A stretch of 52,023 nucleotides of DNA. It comes from Streptomyces sp. SID11385. GTDB taxonomy: Bacteria > Actinomycetota > Actinomycetes > Streptomycetales > Streptomycetaceae. Position numbers and translations under genes: made by a program. This document shows, in pieces, positions 1 through 8,757 of the stretch. Within the stretch, counting starts at the first letter, position 1. The number at the start of each line of letters is the position of its first letter. The DNA lies in assembly GCF_010548245.1 (NCBI RefSeq), contig NZ_JAAGLR010000845.1:1-52023 (forward strand), in the 5' to 3' direction. The notes beneath the pieces were generated by a model. That model did no database searches. It was not told the origin of the DNA and saw only the letters and a program-made list of their open reading frames with translations.

Positions 1-2508
1 GTGCTGCACGCGAGCGACCTCGGGGGCGGCCCCGTCGCGTACGGCCTCTTCGTGCTCGCGCTCGTCGGCGGCACCGCGCTCGGCATCCGCGGCGCGCGCT
101 CCGTGCTGCCCGCGCTCTCGCGGCGCCGCCTGCTCGCGCTCGCCCTCGCGCTCACCGGGCTCTCGCTGCTGGTCGCCGGGCTCGTCCCCGACATCACCAC
201 CGTCCTGCTGCTCCTGCTGCTCGCCGGTCTCGCGGCGGGTGTCTCCGCCAATACGGCGCACGCGCTGCTCGACCAGGAGACCGAGGAGCCACGCAGGGCC
301 CGTACGGCCGAGCACCTCCAGACCGTGGCGCGCCTGACCGCCGCGCTCGCCGCCGTCGCCGCGCCGGTCGTCGCCGCCTTCATCGGCCCGCACCGCGTGG
401 AGAACGGCAAGTTCACCTTCGACCACGCCGGTGCCTCGTACACCCTGATGCTCGTCGGCGCGCTGCTCCTCCCGGTCGCCGCGCTCGTCCTCGCCAAGAC
501 CGACGACCGCGCCGGCGTGCCGCTGCGCCGCGATCTGCGGGAGGCCCTGCGTGGCGGGGAACCCGCGCAGGCGGCCTCGACGACCGGTTTCTTCATCGCC
601 CTGGAAGGCGGCGACGGCGCGGGCAAGTCGACGCAGGCCGAGGCGCTCGCCGAGTGGATCAGGGCCAAGGGCCACGAGGTCGTCCTCACCCGCGAGCCGG
701 GCGCCACGCCGGTCGGCAAGCGCCTGCGCTCGATCCTCCTCGACGTCTCCAGCGCCGGTCTCTCGCACCGGGCCGAGGCGCTGCTGTACGCGGCCGACCG
801 GGCCGAGCACGTCGACACCGTCGTACGGCCCGCGCTCGAACGCGGCGCGATCGTCATCAGCGACCGGTACATCGACTCCTCCGTCGCGTACCAGGGCGCG
901 GGCCGCGACCTCTCGCCCGTCGAGATCGCGCGGATCTCCCGCTGGGCGACCGGCGGCCTCGTACCGAATCTGACGGTGCTCCTCGACGTGGCCCCCGAGG
1001 CCGCGCGCGAACGCTTCACCGAGGCGCCCGACCGCCTGGAGTCCGAGCCCGCCGAGTTCCACGCGCGGGTGCGGGCCGGGTTCCTCACCCTCGCGGCCGC
1101 CGCGCCCGAGCGGTACCTCGTGGTGGACGGGGCGCAGGAGCCCGAGTCCGTCACGCGGACCGTGCGACACCGCCTCGACCAGCTCCTTCCCCTCTCCGAG
1201 GCCGAGATCAAGGCCCAGGAGGAGGCGCGCAAGGCGGCCGAGGAGGAGGCCAGGCGCAAGGCCGAGGAAGAGGCCGCGCGCAAGGCGGAGGCGGAGCGCC
1301 AGGAGCGGGAGCGGCAGGAACAGCTCGCGAAGCTCCGCGCCGAGCAGGAGGAACGCAAGCGTCGCGAACTGGAGGAGGCCCGGCGGCAGGAGGAACTGCG
1401 CCGCGAGGAGGAGGCCCGCCAGCGCGAGGAGGAGGAACGCCGCCGCGCCGAGGAGGAGCAGCGCAAGCGCGAGGCGGAAGCCGCGGCCCGCGAGGCCGAG
1501 CAGGAACGGCTCCGCAAGCAGGCCGCCGAGGAGAAGCGGCTGCGCGAGGAGGCCGAGCAGCGCCGTATCGAGAAGCAGCGCAAGGCCGAGGAGGCCCTGC
1601 TGCGGGCCGAGCGGGCGCGGAAGCTCGCGGAGGAGCAGGAAGCGGCGGCCCGCGAGGCGGAGGAACGGGAGGCGGCCCGGCAGGCCGAGGAACGGGAGGC
1701 CGCGGAACGGGAGGCCGCAGAGCGGGCGGAGCAGGCGGAACGGGAGGCCGGTGGGTCGGCCGGGTCCGCTGGGTCCGTCCCCGACAACGAGACGACCGTG
1801 CCGACGCCGGTCGTCAGCTTCCACAAGTCCGAGGCGGTACGGGACGAGCCCGACGCCGTACGGGACGAGGCGCCGCGGTCCGGCGGCGGCTTCGCGGCGG
1901 GCGACCAGGACACCACGGTGTCCACCCCGGTCGTACGTCCCGGCGCCGAGGACGAGACGACGGTGCTGCCGCAGTACCGCGAGCCGGCGGATGCGGGGCG
2001 CGACGGTGCCGAGGACGAGACGACCGTCCTGCCGCAGTACCGCGAGACGACGGATACCGGGCGCGAGGGCGCCGAGGACGAGACCTCGGTGCTGCCGCGG
2101 TACCGGGAGCCCGGAACCGCGGCCCCCGGCGCTGCCTCGCGGGCACCGGCGGACAATCCCGCGGACAGGGTCCCGCCCGGGTTCTTCCGCGACGAGCGCC
2201 CCGGCCCGCCCCCCGGCGCACTCGGCCCCGACGACCGTACGCGCGAGCTGCCCCAGGTCGACGAGACCGGTGCCCCGCGCCGCCGCCCCCGCCCCGCCTG
2301 GGCCGAGGAGACGCCGCTCGACGACCTGCCGACCCTCGCGGACGAACTCCTCGGAGCGCACTACGAACCCCGCGAGCGGCCAGGGAACGGGACCGGTCCC
2401 GACGCGGCGTCCGGCTCGGGTCCGGGCTCCGGTTCCGGCGCGGGCTCCGGCTCCCAGGAGAAGGAGCGGAAGCGCCGAGGCTGGGGCGGGCGCGGGCGGA
2501 AGGACTGA
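1..2508 (+). CDS. tmk: MFS-like/thymidylate kinase fusion protein, 5' partial
   Basis: The reading frame is open from the first base, so the N-terminus probably lies outside the window. Residues 1-170 hold about five hydrophobic helices resembling the C-terminal half of an MFS transporter. Residues about 197-395 form a dTMP kinase domain that phosphorylates dTMP to dTDP: P-loop GGDGAGKS at about 203-210, a TREPG motif, and DRYIDSSVAYQGAGR with the DR(Y/H) substrate motif. Residues about 400-590 are a very long Glu/Arg/Ala coiled coil. The acidic Pro-rich tail carries three tandem copies of GAEDETTVLPQYRE-like sequence (about 1942-2118). This fusion layout is usual in Streptomyces, where single-domain Tmk is about 210 aa. 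The neighbour holB also serves DNA replication. The kinase assignment is secure; the role of the membrane part and tail is unknown. Confidence 0.9.
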   Translation: MLHASDLGGGPVAYGLFVLALVGGTALGIRGARSVLPALSRRRLLALALALTGLSLLVAGLVPDITTVLLLLLLAGLAAGVSANTAHALLDQETEEPRRARTAEHLQTVARLTAALAAVAAPVVAAFIGPHRVENGKFTFDHAGASYTLMLVGALLLPVAALVLAKTDDRAGVPLRRDLREALRGGEPAQAASTTGFFIALEGGDGAGKSTQAEALAEWIRAKGHEVVLTREPGATPVGKRLRSILLDVSSAGLSHRAEALLYAADRAEHVDTVVRPALERGAIVISDRYIDSSVAYQGAGRDLSPVEIARISRWATGGLVPNLTVLLDVAPEAARERFTEAPDRLESEPAEFHARVRAGFLTLAAAAPERYLVVDGAQEPESVTRTVRHRLDQLLPLSEAEIKAQEEARKAAEEEARRKAEEEAARKAEAERQERERQEQLAKLRAEQEERKRRELEEARRQEELRREEEARQREEEERRRAEEEQRKREAEAAAREAEQERLRKQAAEEKRLREEAEQRRIEKQRKAEEALLRAERARKLAEEQEAAAREAEEREAARQAEEREAAEREAAERAEQAEREAGGSAGSAGSVPDNETTVPTPVVSFHKSEAVRDEPDAVRDEAPRSGGGFAAGDQDTTVSTPVVRPGAEDETTVLPQYREPADAGRDGAEDETTVLPQYRETTDTGREGAEDETSVLPRYREPGTAAPGAASRAPADNPADRVPPGFFRDERPGPPPGALGPDDRTRELPQVDETGAPRRRPRPAWAEETPLDDLPTLADELLGAHYEPRERPGNGTGPDAASGSGPGSGSGAGSGSQEKERKRRGWGGRGRKD

Positions 2509-2625
2509 CGTCACCGGGCGAGCCCGTTCGCTTCCCGCCCGGAAGGGCTGACGTCACCGGGCGAGTCCGTTCGCTCCCCGCCCGGAAGGACTGACGCCGC
2601 CGGGCGAGCCCCGTCCGCTCCTCGC
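2497..2625. repeat. 43-bp tandem repeat, three copies
   Basis: Three units start at 2497, 2540 and 2583 with an exact 43-bp period. The first overlaps the tmk stop codon. Units 1 and 2 contain the palindrome TGACGTCA (2506-2513 and 2549-2556); it is degraded in unit 3. The array fills most of the tmk-holB gap. Function unknown. Confidence 0.85.
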
Positions 2626-2682
2626 TTGTCAGAGCCTTCGCCCACAATGGAGGGCGGGGTACGACGAAAGGTGCGGTGACCG

Positions 2683-3888
2683 ATGGCGGTCTGGGACGAC
2701 CTGGTGGGCCAGGAGCGGGTGAGCGCTCAGCTCGCCGCGGCGGCGAAGGACGCCGACGCGCTGGTCACGACCGTCGCCGGGGGCGGGCAGGCGGCGGCGG
2801 GCTCGCGGATGACCCACGCCTGGCTGTTCACCGGGCCGCCCGGTTCCGGACGGGCCGAGGCGGCGCGGGCCTTCGCCGCCGCGCTCCAGTGCGTCAGCCC
2901 GGACCGGGCCCTCGGCGGGGAGCCCGGCTGCGGCTTCTGCGAGGGCTGCCACACGGCGCTCATCGGCACACACGCCGATGTCGAGTTCGTCCGTACCGAC
3001 CTCCTGTCGATCGGTGTGAAGGAGACGCGCGACCTGGTGCGGCGCGCGCAGCTCTCGCCGGCCACCGGGCGGTGGCAGGTCATCGTCCTGGAGGACGCCG
3101 ACCGCCTCACCGAAGGCGCGGGGAACGTGCTGCTCAAGGCCGTGGAGGAGCCCGCGCCCCGTACGGTCTGGCTGCTCTGCGCCCCCTCGCTGGAGGACGT
3201 GCTGCCCACCATCCGCTCCCGTTGCCGCCACCTGAGCCTGCGGACGCCCCCCGTCGACGCCGTCGCCGACCTCCTCGTCCGCAGGGACGGCGTCGATCCG
3301 GCGCTCGCCGCGTCCGTCGCGCGCGCCACCCAGGGGCACATCGACCGCGCGCGCCGGCTCGCGACCGACGAGCGGGCCCGCGCCCGCCGGGCGGCGGTGC
3401 TGAAGCTCCCGGTGCGGCTCGGGGACGTCGGTGCCGGGCTGCGCGCGGCGCAGGAGTTGATCGACGCGGCCGGGGACGACGCCAAGGAGGTCGCGGAGGT
3501 GACGGACGAGAAGGAGACGGAGGAACTGCGGGCCGCGCTCGGCGCCCAGGCCGGCGGCCGGCTCCCACGCGGCACCGCCGGGGCGATGAAGGAACTCCAG
3601 GACCGGCAGAAACGCCGCTCGACCCGTACCCAGCGCGACAGCCTCGACCTCGCGCTCCTCGATCTCACCGGCTTCTACCGCGACGTGCTCGCGCTCCAGT
3701 TCGGCGCGGGCGCGGAGATCGCCAACGAGGACGTACGGGACTCCGTCGAGCGCATCGCGCGGGAGAGCCGCCCGGAATCGACCCTGCGCCGCATGGAGGC
3801 GATCGGTGCGTGCCGCGAGGCACTCGCGAGGAACGTGGCGCCCCTGCTGGCGGTGGAGTCGATGGCGATGGCGCTCAGGGCGGGGTGA
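2683..3888 (+). CDS. holB: DNA polymerase III delta' subunit
   Basis: This 401-aa protein is a clamp-loader AAA+ subunit that helps place the sliding clamp on primed DNA. It opens with MAVWDDLVGQ and has a Walker-A-like GPPGSGR in which the usual lysine is replaced, as expected for the non-hydrolysing delta' subunit. A four-cysteine zinc module follows (C...CGFCEGC), then VIVLEDADRLTEGAGNVLLK in the Walker B/sensor region, and IRSRC, the SRC motif that gives the arginine finger. The ATG at 2683 follows a GAAAGG ribosome site. It lies downstream of tmk, as in many actinobacteria, and the two may be co-transcribed across the 43-bp repeat array. Length is typical. Confidence 0.93.
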   Translation: MAVWDDLVGQERVSAQLAAAAKDADALVTTVAGGGQAAAGSRMTHAWLFTGPPGSGRAEAARAFAAALQCVSPDRALGGEPGCGFCEGCHTALIGTHADVEFVRTDLLSIGVKETRDLVRRAQLSPATGRWQVIVLEDADRLTEGAGNVLLKAVEEPAPRTVWLLCAPSLEDVLPTIRSRCRHLSLRTPPVDAVADLLVRRDGVDPALAASVARATQGHIDRARRLATDERARARRAAVLKLPVRLGDVGAGLRAAQELIDAAGDDAKEVAEVTDEKETEELRAALGAQAGGRLPRGTAGAMKELQDRQKRRSTRTQRDSLDLALLDLTGFYRDVLALQFGAGAEIANEDVRDSVERIARESRPESTLRRMEAIGACREALARNVAPLLAVESMAMALRAG

Positions 3889-3995
3889 GTCCGTCGTGGG
3901 CCAGACCATGGTGTGTCCGCTTGTGGTGACGGGGGAACAGGAGCACGACACGCGCGGATAGTAATCACTGCTTCGCACACCGTTAAGCTCGCCGC

Positions 3996-5610
3996 ATGAG
4001 CCGACCGCCCCGCCGCCCGTCCCTCCCTTCCCGCGCGCGGTGGAGCGCCGGGCTCGCCACCGTCCTCGCGCTCGCCCTCGCCGGCGCCGCTCCGGCCGCA
4101 GGCGCGCCGGCCACGGACGGGAAGGCGCGGGCGGCGGAGCCCTCGTACGAAGCCCGCCTCGTCCCGTACTACGGCCAGCACCCCGACTGGCACCCATGCG
4201 GCAAGCCCGCCCCGCACCCCACCACCGCGCACCCCGCCCCCCGCTCGCGAGCGCGGCTTCGCCTGTGCCACCGTCCGCGTCCCGCTCGACTACGCGGACT
4301 CCGGCGGCGCCGAGGTGCGGCTCTCCGTCGCGCGCAAGCCCGCGAGCGGGCCCGGCGAGCGCCTCGGCTCCCTCCTGCTCAACCCGGGCGGCCCCGGTGG
4401 CTCGGCGGTGGACTTCCTGACGGGGTACGCGGGCGAGCACTACCCCGAAGCGGTACGGGCGCGGTACGACCTGGTGGGCGTGGACCCGCGCGGCGTCGGC
4501 CACAGCGCCCCCGTGCACTGCCTCGACGGACCGGCCATGGACCGCTGGGCCGCCACCGACCTCACCCCCGACGACGCGGCCGAAACGGCGGCGCTGCGCC
4601 GCTCGTTCCACGGCTTCGCCGACGCCTGCCGCAGCGGTACGGGCAAGCTCCTCGGCCACGTCTCGACGGCCGAGGCGGCACGTGACCTGGACATCGTGCG
4701 CGCGGTGCTCGGCGAACGGAAGCTCGACTACGTCGGCGCCTCGTACGGCACGTTCCTCGGCGCCACGTACGCGGAACTCTTCCCGCACCACGTCGGCCGC
4801 ATGGTCCTCGACGGCGCCATGGACCCCTCGATCGACTCCCGCCGCCTGAACCTCGATCAGACGGCCGGCTTCGAGACGGCCTTCCGCGCCTTCCTGCGCG
4901 ACTGCGCGCGGCGCGAGGACTGTCCTCTTCCCACCACCGAACCCGCCGCGAACCGCGCGCTCGCCACCTTCCTCGCCGCGCTCGACCGCGCCCCGCTCCG
5001 TACGGACGACGGCACCCGCAGGCTCACCGAGGCGCAGGCCACCACCGGCATCATCGCCGCCCTCTACACCGAGGCCGCCTGGCCCGCGCTGCGCCGGGCC
5101 CTCGCCGAGGCGAGCGGAGCGGACAAGGACGGCACGACGCTGCTGAGCATGTCCGACGCCTACTACGAGCGCGACGCGAACGGCCGCTACTCGCCCCTGA
5201 TGGCCGCGAACGCCGCCGTGAACTGCCTCGACGCACCCCCGGCCTTCACGGGCCCCGCAGCGGTACGTGCCGCACTGCCCGACTTCGAGAAGGCATCCCC
5301 GGTCTTCGGCCGCGCGCTGGCCTGGACCGCCCTGACCTGCGCCGACTGGCCCCACCGGGCCACCGGCACCCCGCACCGCATCACGGCCCCCGGCGCACCC
5401 CCGATCGTCGTCGTCGGCACGACCCGGGACCCCGCGACCCCCTACCGCTGGGCCCGCTCCCTGGCCGCCCAGCTCACCTCCGGCCACCTCCTCACCTACG
5501 ACGGCGACGGCCACACGGCATACAACAGGGGCAGCACCTGCATCGACACCACCCTCACCACCTACCTCCTCACCGGCACCCCACCCACCCCCCACACCAC
5601 CTGCCACTGA
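3996..5610 (+). pseudogene. Secreted alpha/beta hydrolase (tripeptidyl aminopeptidase-like), frameshifted
   Basis: The ATG at 3996 begins a signal peptide (Arg-rich n-region, then a hydrophobic Leu/Ala core ending near AAPAAGA). The mature part follows in frame to about codon 80. Homology then continues in another frame from about 4249 (ERGFACATVRVPLDYAD) to 5610. The switch falls on a run of six C at 4237-4242, and one extra base explains it. The downstream part has the oxyanion motif LLNPGGPGGSA, the nucleophile elbow GASYG, the acid region VGTTRDPATPY and the catalytic histidine in GDGHTAYNRGSTC, the TAP-type C-terminus of Streptomyces secreted tripeptidyl aminopeptidases. Either the gene is broken or the base is a homopolymer sequencing error; all catalytic residues are otherwise present. 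Confidence 0.85.
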
Positions 5611-5695
5611 CCCCGGCCCCCCACCTGGTCGGAACCACCCCCGAGAACTGTGTAGACTTGCCGAGGCTGCTGCACCACCATGGAACAGCACACCA

Positions 5696-5769
5696 GCCGC
5701 CTTAGCTCAGTTGGCCAGAGCAACGCACTCGTAATGCGTAGGTCTCGGGTTCGAATCCCGAAGGCGGCT
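5696..5769 (+). tRNA. tRNA-Thr (CGT)
   Basis: A full cloverleaf can be drawn: acceptor GCCGCCT pairs with AGGCGGC, anticodon stem ACGCA/TGCGT encloses loop CTCGTAA with anticodon CGT (codon ACG), and the T arm is TCGGG-TTCGAAT-CCCGA. The discriminator base is T and CCA is not encoded. The 3' half, from 5728, is duplicated at 26886 and 44920, so this gene is the integration site. Its intact 3' end is supplied by element 1. Confidence 0.95.
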
Positions 5770-5770
5770 C
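5728..5770. repeat. Attachment core copy 1 (left end of element 1)
   Basis: This 43-bp segment runs from the anticodon loop to one base past the tRNA 3' end. It is identical to 26886-26928 and 44920-44962. Its position inside the only complete tRNA copy, beside the integrase gene, makes it attL. Confidence 0.92.
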
Positions 5771-5774
5771 CGAG

Positions 5775-5810
5775 AAACCCCAGGTCACATGCGCCGTGAC
5801 CTGGGGTTTT
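5775..5810 (+). terminator. tRNA-Thr terminator hairpin, copy 1
   Basis: A 14-bp perfect stem (5775-5788 with 5796-5809) around a 7-nt loop is followed by T residues. Versions of this hairpin also follow the other two cores, so the duplicated unit carries tRNA 3' end plus terminator. Confidence 0.88.
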
Positions 5811-5861
5811 CTGGTGCTCGGGACATGGCGGCTCACACGGCCGGGTTGCCGTGGCGTTGCT

Positions 5862-5883
5862 TGCGTGAGCGATGCGTGAGCGG
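5862..5883. repeat. Candidate integrase arm sites, element 1 left end
   Basis: Two abutting 11-bp units, TGCGTGAGCGA and TGCGTGAGCGG, lie between core 1 and the int stop codon. The same tandem pair is at 26748-26769 near the right end. A related 11-mer, CCGTGGCGTTG, precedes it at 5849-5859. Phased direct repeats flanking the core on both sides are typical of tyrosine-integrase arm sites. Confidence 0.6.
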
Positions 5884-5891
5884 AGCGGGGG

Positions 5892-7502
5892 TCAACCCTT
5901 CTTCGCGGTCTTCTTGGCCTTGGCCTTCTTCTTCCGCTTGGTCTTCGCCTTCGCGGCCTTCTTCGCTTCCTCGGCGGCCTGCCGGACCTGCGCTTCCCGC
6001 TCGGCCTTGCGCTGGAGAGGGACGAGCTTCGCGGTCGCCTCGGCGGCGCTCTTGCCTACGTGGGGGAGCACGCTCTGATAGATGTCGCGCGTGATCCGGG
6101 TATCGCTGTGCCCGAGGGTGTCCGACACGATCTTGATGTCGATGTCGGCGGCGAGCATGAGGGTGGCCGCGCCGTGCCGCAGGTCGTGCAGGCGGATCGG
6201 CGGGAGCCCGGAGGCGGCGACCAAGCGCTCGAAGAGGTCGGTCACCTTGCCTGGGTGGAGCCAGGAGCCGTCCTCCTGGGTGAAGACGTGGCCGGTCTCG
6301 ACCCAGGCCGTGCCCCACTCCGTGCGGTCCGCGTCCTGGCGCTCGCGGTGCCGCTTCAGGACGCCCACGGTGTCGTCGTCGAGTGCGATCACTCGGTAGC
6401 CGCTGTACGTCTTCGGATCGGATGCCTCGACATCCCAGCCGTCCTGCACGAGCTGCGAGGAGACGGTGAGGGAGTGGGTGTCGAGGTTCGTCTCCGACCA
6501 CGGCTGCCCGCACGCCTCGCCACGGCGCAAGCCCCGGAACGCGATCAGGTGCCACATGGCGTACAGCCGGTCCTCGGCGACGAAGTCAAGGAAGGCACCT
6601 GTCTGTTCCGGCGTCCACACCATCACGGGCGAGGGCTTCTCGCCGGTCTGCTCCCACTTGGCGACCCGCTCGTCGGTCCACACGAGCGCCTTGGGCTTGC
6701 GTACGGGGTCGATCTCGACGTGGGCGGCAGGGTTGAACGTGATGATCTGCTGGCCGATCGCGTCGTTCAGGGCGGACCGGAGCGTGGCCTTCACGCGCAG
6801 GCGCGTAGCGGGTCCGGTGACCCGCCGGAACGGCGGCATCGTGTCGATCGCGGCCTTCATGGCCTTGCGGCGGGCCCGGTTCTCAGCGCCCTTCCACGGC
6901 ACCACTGCCAGCGCGTCGAGCGCTGCCCGTCGCTGGGCGTTGTGCTCCAGGATCTCGGTGTTGGCGTCGCGGATGTCCGCGAACATCTCGCTGAGGTGAC
7001 TGACGCGCAACCGGTCCAGACGCCGCTGGCCGATGCGCGGCTTCAGGTGGACGCGGATGTCGGTCTCGTAGCGGTTGAGGCCGGACTTGCGTATGCGCTT
7101 GGCGGCCAGCCATCGGTCGAGCCACTCGCCGACGGTCAGGCTGCCGATGAGGTCCTGGCCGGAGCTGAGGCGGCGCCTCGTCTCCTCGACCTCGGGCAGG
7201 GAGGAGCGCTCGCGGCTGACCTCGGACAGCATCTCGGAGACGGATTCGGTGCCCTCGGGGTCGTCCGAGTCGGCCAGCCCGAGCAGGGCGCGCACGTGGT
7301 CGAGATCGGCCTGGGCGGCCTTGAGGCTCGCGTACCCGCCCCGGGCGAAGGAGCGCCGGCTGCCGTCCTCGAGGGGCGAGAGCTCCTGGCGCACGGAGTA
7401 GGTGCAGTGATTCCTGCTGTTGCGCTTGGGGCAGGAGGTGCCGAGTTCCTTCCCGGTCTTCGGGTCTCGGCAGGAGCAGCGGCGGTAGGTGGAACCCTTC
7501 AA
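5892..7502 (-). CDS. int: Tyrosine site-specific integrase
   Basis: This 536-aa tyrosine recombinase would integrate and excise the element at tRNA-Thr. The N-terminus has a Cys-rich patch (RRCSCRDPKTGKELGTSCP) and an AP2-like arm-binding region. A SAM-like core-binding domain follows at about 120-215, then the catalytic domain with arginine in FRGLRRGEACG, the HxxR box in LHDLRHGAAT, the histidine in LGHSD and tyrosine in DIYQSV. The last 60 residues form an Ala/Lys/Arg-rich tail. The start codon lies 5 bp after the stop of the XRE gene, so the two are probably one transcript. Nearness to core 1 and the tRNA fits its role. Confidence 0.95.
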   Translation of the reverse strand: MKGSTYRRCSCRDPKTGKELGTSCPKRNSRNHCTYSVRQELSPLEDGSRRSFARGGYASLKAAQADLDHVRALLGLADSDDPEGTESVSEMLSEVSRERSSLPEVEETRRRLSSGQDLIGSLTVGEWLDRWLAAKRIRKSGLNRYETDIRVHLKPRIGQRRLDRLRVSHLSEMFADIRDANTEILEHNAQRRAALDALAVVPWKGAENRARRKAMKAAIDTMPPFRRVTGPATRLRVKATLRSALNDAIGQQIITFNPAAHVEIDPVRKPKALVWTDERVAKWEQTGEKPSPVMVWTPEQTGAFLDFVAEDRLYAMWHLIAFRGLRRGEACGQPWSETNLDTHSLTVSSQLVQDGWDVEASDPKTYSGYRVIALDDDTVGVLKRHRERQDADRTEWGTAWVETGHVFTQEDGSWLHPGKVTDLFERLVAASGLPPIRLHDLRHGAATLMLAADIDIKIVSDTLGHSDTRITRDIYQSVLPHVGKSAAEATAKLVPLQRKAEREAQVRQAAEEAKKAAKAKTKRKKKAKAKKTAKKG

Positions 7503-7507
7503 AGGTC

Positions 7508-8200
7508 TTACTCCTCGGTTGTGTTGGGATCGCTCTCGGGTGGATCGACTACGGCGGCCAGGTCAGGCCACAAGTACGGGGGAGTGGCTCCTTCCTCCTC
7601 GATGAAGGCGCGGGCCGCGCGCAGGCGGTCGAGTGCGTCATCGGCTGCCTCGGCGGCATGTGCCTGATGCCGGAGGGCTTCTGCCTTCCGGTCGGCGTTC
7701 GGCGCGGTCTTGGCGTGGTAGCGGGCGTAGTCCTCGTCGCGGAGCGCCGTCCGTAGTTGCTCTTCGGCAGCATGGTGGGCGCGGAAGTAGCGGAGCATGT
7801 CGTCGTTCATGCCGAGATCGGTCTCTTCTCCGGTGAACCACTGCAGCGCGCTCATCGGGGAGGTGGAGTGCCTGAGTGGAAGCTGCTGGACCGAATCGAC
7901 GTATCCGACGGGATAGATGAGGCAGACGGGCGGGGTCTCCAGTGCCTCGGCCAGGACCATGACGTCGACCAATGGCAGCGTGGAGCGCCGACCGGACTCC
8001 ATGTTGGCGATCACGTTGCGCGGGATCGGGTGGCCGATCTCCGCGCACTTGTCAGCCAAGTCCTGTGCGCTCAAACCCAGTTCCTTTCGTCGTCGGCGAA
8101 CCTCGGCAGCCACGGTGTGCATGACCTGATCCACCCACTCGGGGACGTCGTCCTCGTCTGCGGGCGTATTCGGTCCATTGTGACGGCGGCGTTGTGTCAT
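7508..8200 (-). CDS. XRE-family transcriptional regulator
   Basis: A 230-aa protein with an N-terminal helix-turn-helix at about residues 30-85 (RKELGLSAQDLADKCAEIG... NVIANMESGRRSTLP). A helical C-terminal region of unknown function follows. It lies directly upstream of int and divergently from the xis-like gene, the usual place for the switch regulator of an integrative element. A TAATGT -10 box (8207-8212) ends six bases before the ATG, suggesting a leaderless transcript. A TGTGTC-N5-GACACA inverted repeat (8193-8209) covers the start and fits autorepression. The same operator type sits before hsdM, so the regulator may control that operon too. Family is clear; targets are inferred. Confidence 0.85.
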   Translation of the reverse strand: MTQRRRHNGPNTPADEDDVPEWVDQVMHTVAAEVRRRRKELGLSAQDLADKCAEIGHPIPRNVIANMESGRRSTLPLVDVMVLAEALETPPVCLIYPVGYVDSVQQLPLRHSTSPMSALQWFTGEETDLGMNDDMLRYFRAHHAAEEQLRTALRDEDYARYHAKTAPNADRKAEALRHQAHAAEAADDALDRLRAARAFIEEEGATPPYLWPDLAAVVDPPESDPNTTEE

Positions 8201-8212
8201 GTAGACACATTA
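8193..8212 (-). promoter_or_regulatory. XRE gene promoter with overlapping operator
   Basis: The inverted repeat TGTGTC-ATGTA-GACACA spans 8193-8209. It overlaps the start codon (8198-8200) and the -10 hexamer TAATGT read on the minus strand (8212-8207). A second 6-5-6 site with the same left arm lies at 20324-20340 before hsdM. Confidence 0.5.
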
Positions 8213-8293
8213 GCTTGCCTATCGTTGATTTCGGACCTGGAGACGGGCGCGGAGGTCGCGTTCGCTGTGGGCCCAGTCGTGGATGGAGTGCGC

Positions 8294-8524
8294 GTGAACG
8301 AGAACGAGGGTGTCAGTCGCTTGAAGGGGATGAGCCGCGACGAGCTTCTGGGGCTCCCGGCGGCTGTTGACCTGGAGACGGGTAACCGGGCACTTGGGCT
8401 GGGGCGGAGCAAGGGCTACGAGTTGGCCAAGCGCGGCGAGTACCCGTGCAAGGTGCTCCGGCTCGGGAACGCCTACCGGGTGGTGACCGCCGACCTGTTG
8501 GCTCTACTGGGCCTCGCAGCTTGA
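8294..8524 (+). CDS. xis: Excisionase-like small DNA-binding protein
   Basis: A 76-aa protein encoded divergently from the XRE-int pair. The C-terminal half (LGLGRSKGYELAKRGEYPCK, then VLRLGNAYRVVTADLL) matches the winged-helix pattern of Streptomyces excisionases (AlpA/MerR-like: a 'grs.gY.la..geyP..vlr.G..yrv' pattern). Such proteins bend attachment-site DNA so that Int excises rather than integrates. The GTG at 8294 has GGATGGAG six bases upstream. The ATG at 8330 is possible, but its purine run abuts the codon. Confidence 0.75.
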   Translation: MNENEGVSRLKGMSRDELLGLPAAVDLETGNRALGLGRSKGYELAKRGEYPCKVLRLGNAYRVVTADLLALLGLAA

Positions 8525-8646
8525 AGCGTCAGGCGGCCAATGGGTATTTCTGCGCTGAGCTGACACAGAATCGCTGGACTGTGCCACGGCGTGGACGTAC
8601 TGTCCGTGGTCGCTCGCGGCACCGAAGTCCCCGCGAGAAGGGAAAG

Positions 8647-8674
8647 AGCCCCCGGCGGTGCAACGCCGGAGGCT
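8647..8674. terminator. Hairpin in the xis to DUF3631 gap
   Basis: An 11-bp stem with one mismatch (8647-8657 with 8664-8674) around GTGCAA has no T-tract. It may end xis transcription or act in the leader of the next gene. The rest of 8525-8757 shows no coding sequence. Confidence 0.4.
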
Positions 8675-8757
8675 CCAGGACTCCCCTGCAATCCCATGAG
8701 AACCGACCCGGCGGAAAGGGCGTGCAAGCCCGACACCGCCAGACGAGGAGCCGCCCA

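Noticed and set aside
2629..5691. A 1020-codon open frame on the minus strand
   Set aside because: It is antisense to holB and the hydrolase and has low-complexity Gly/Arg/Val composition typical of frames opposite GC-rich genes.
5640..5695. Promoter of the tRNA-Thr gene
   Set aside because: A TAGACT hexamer near 5653 could be a -10 box, but no convincing -35 element is present.
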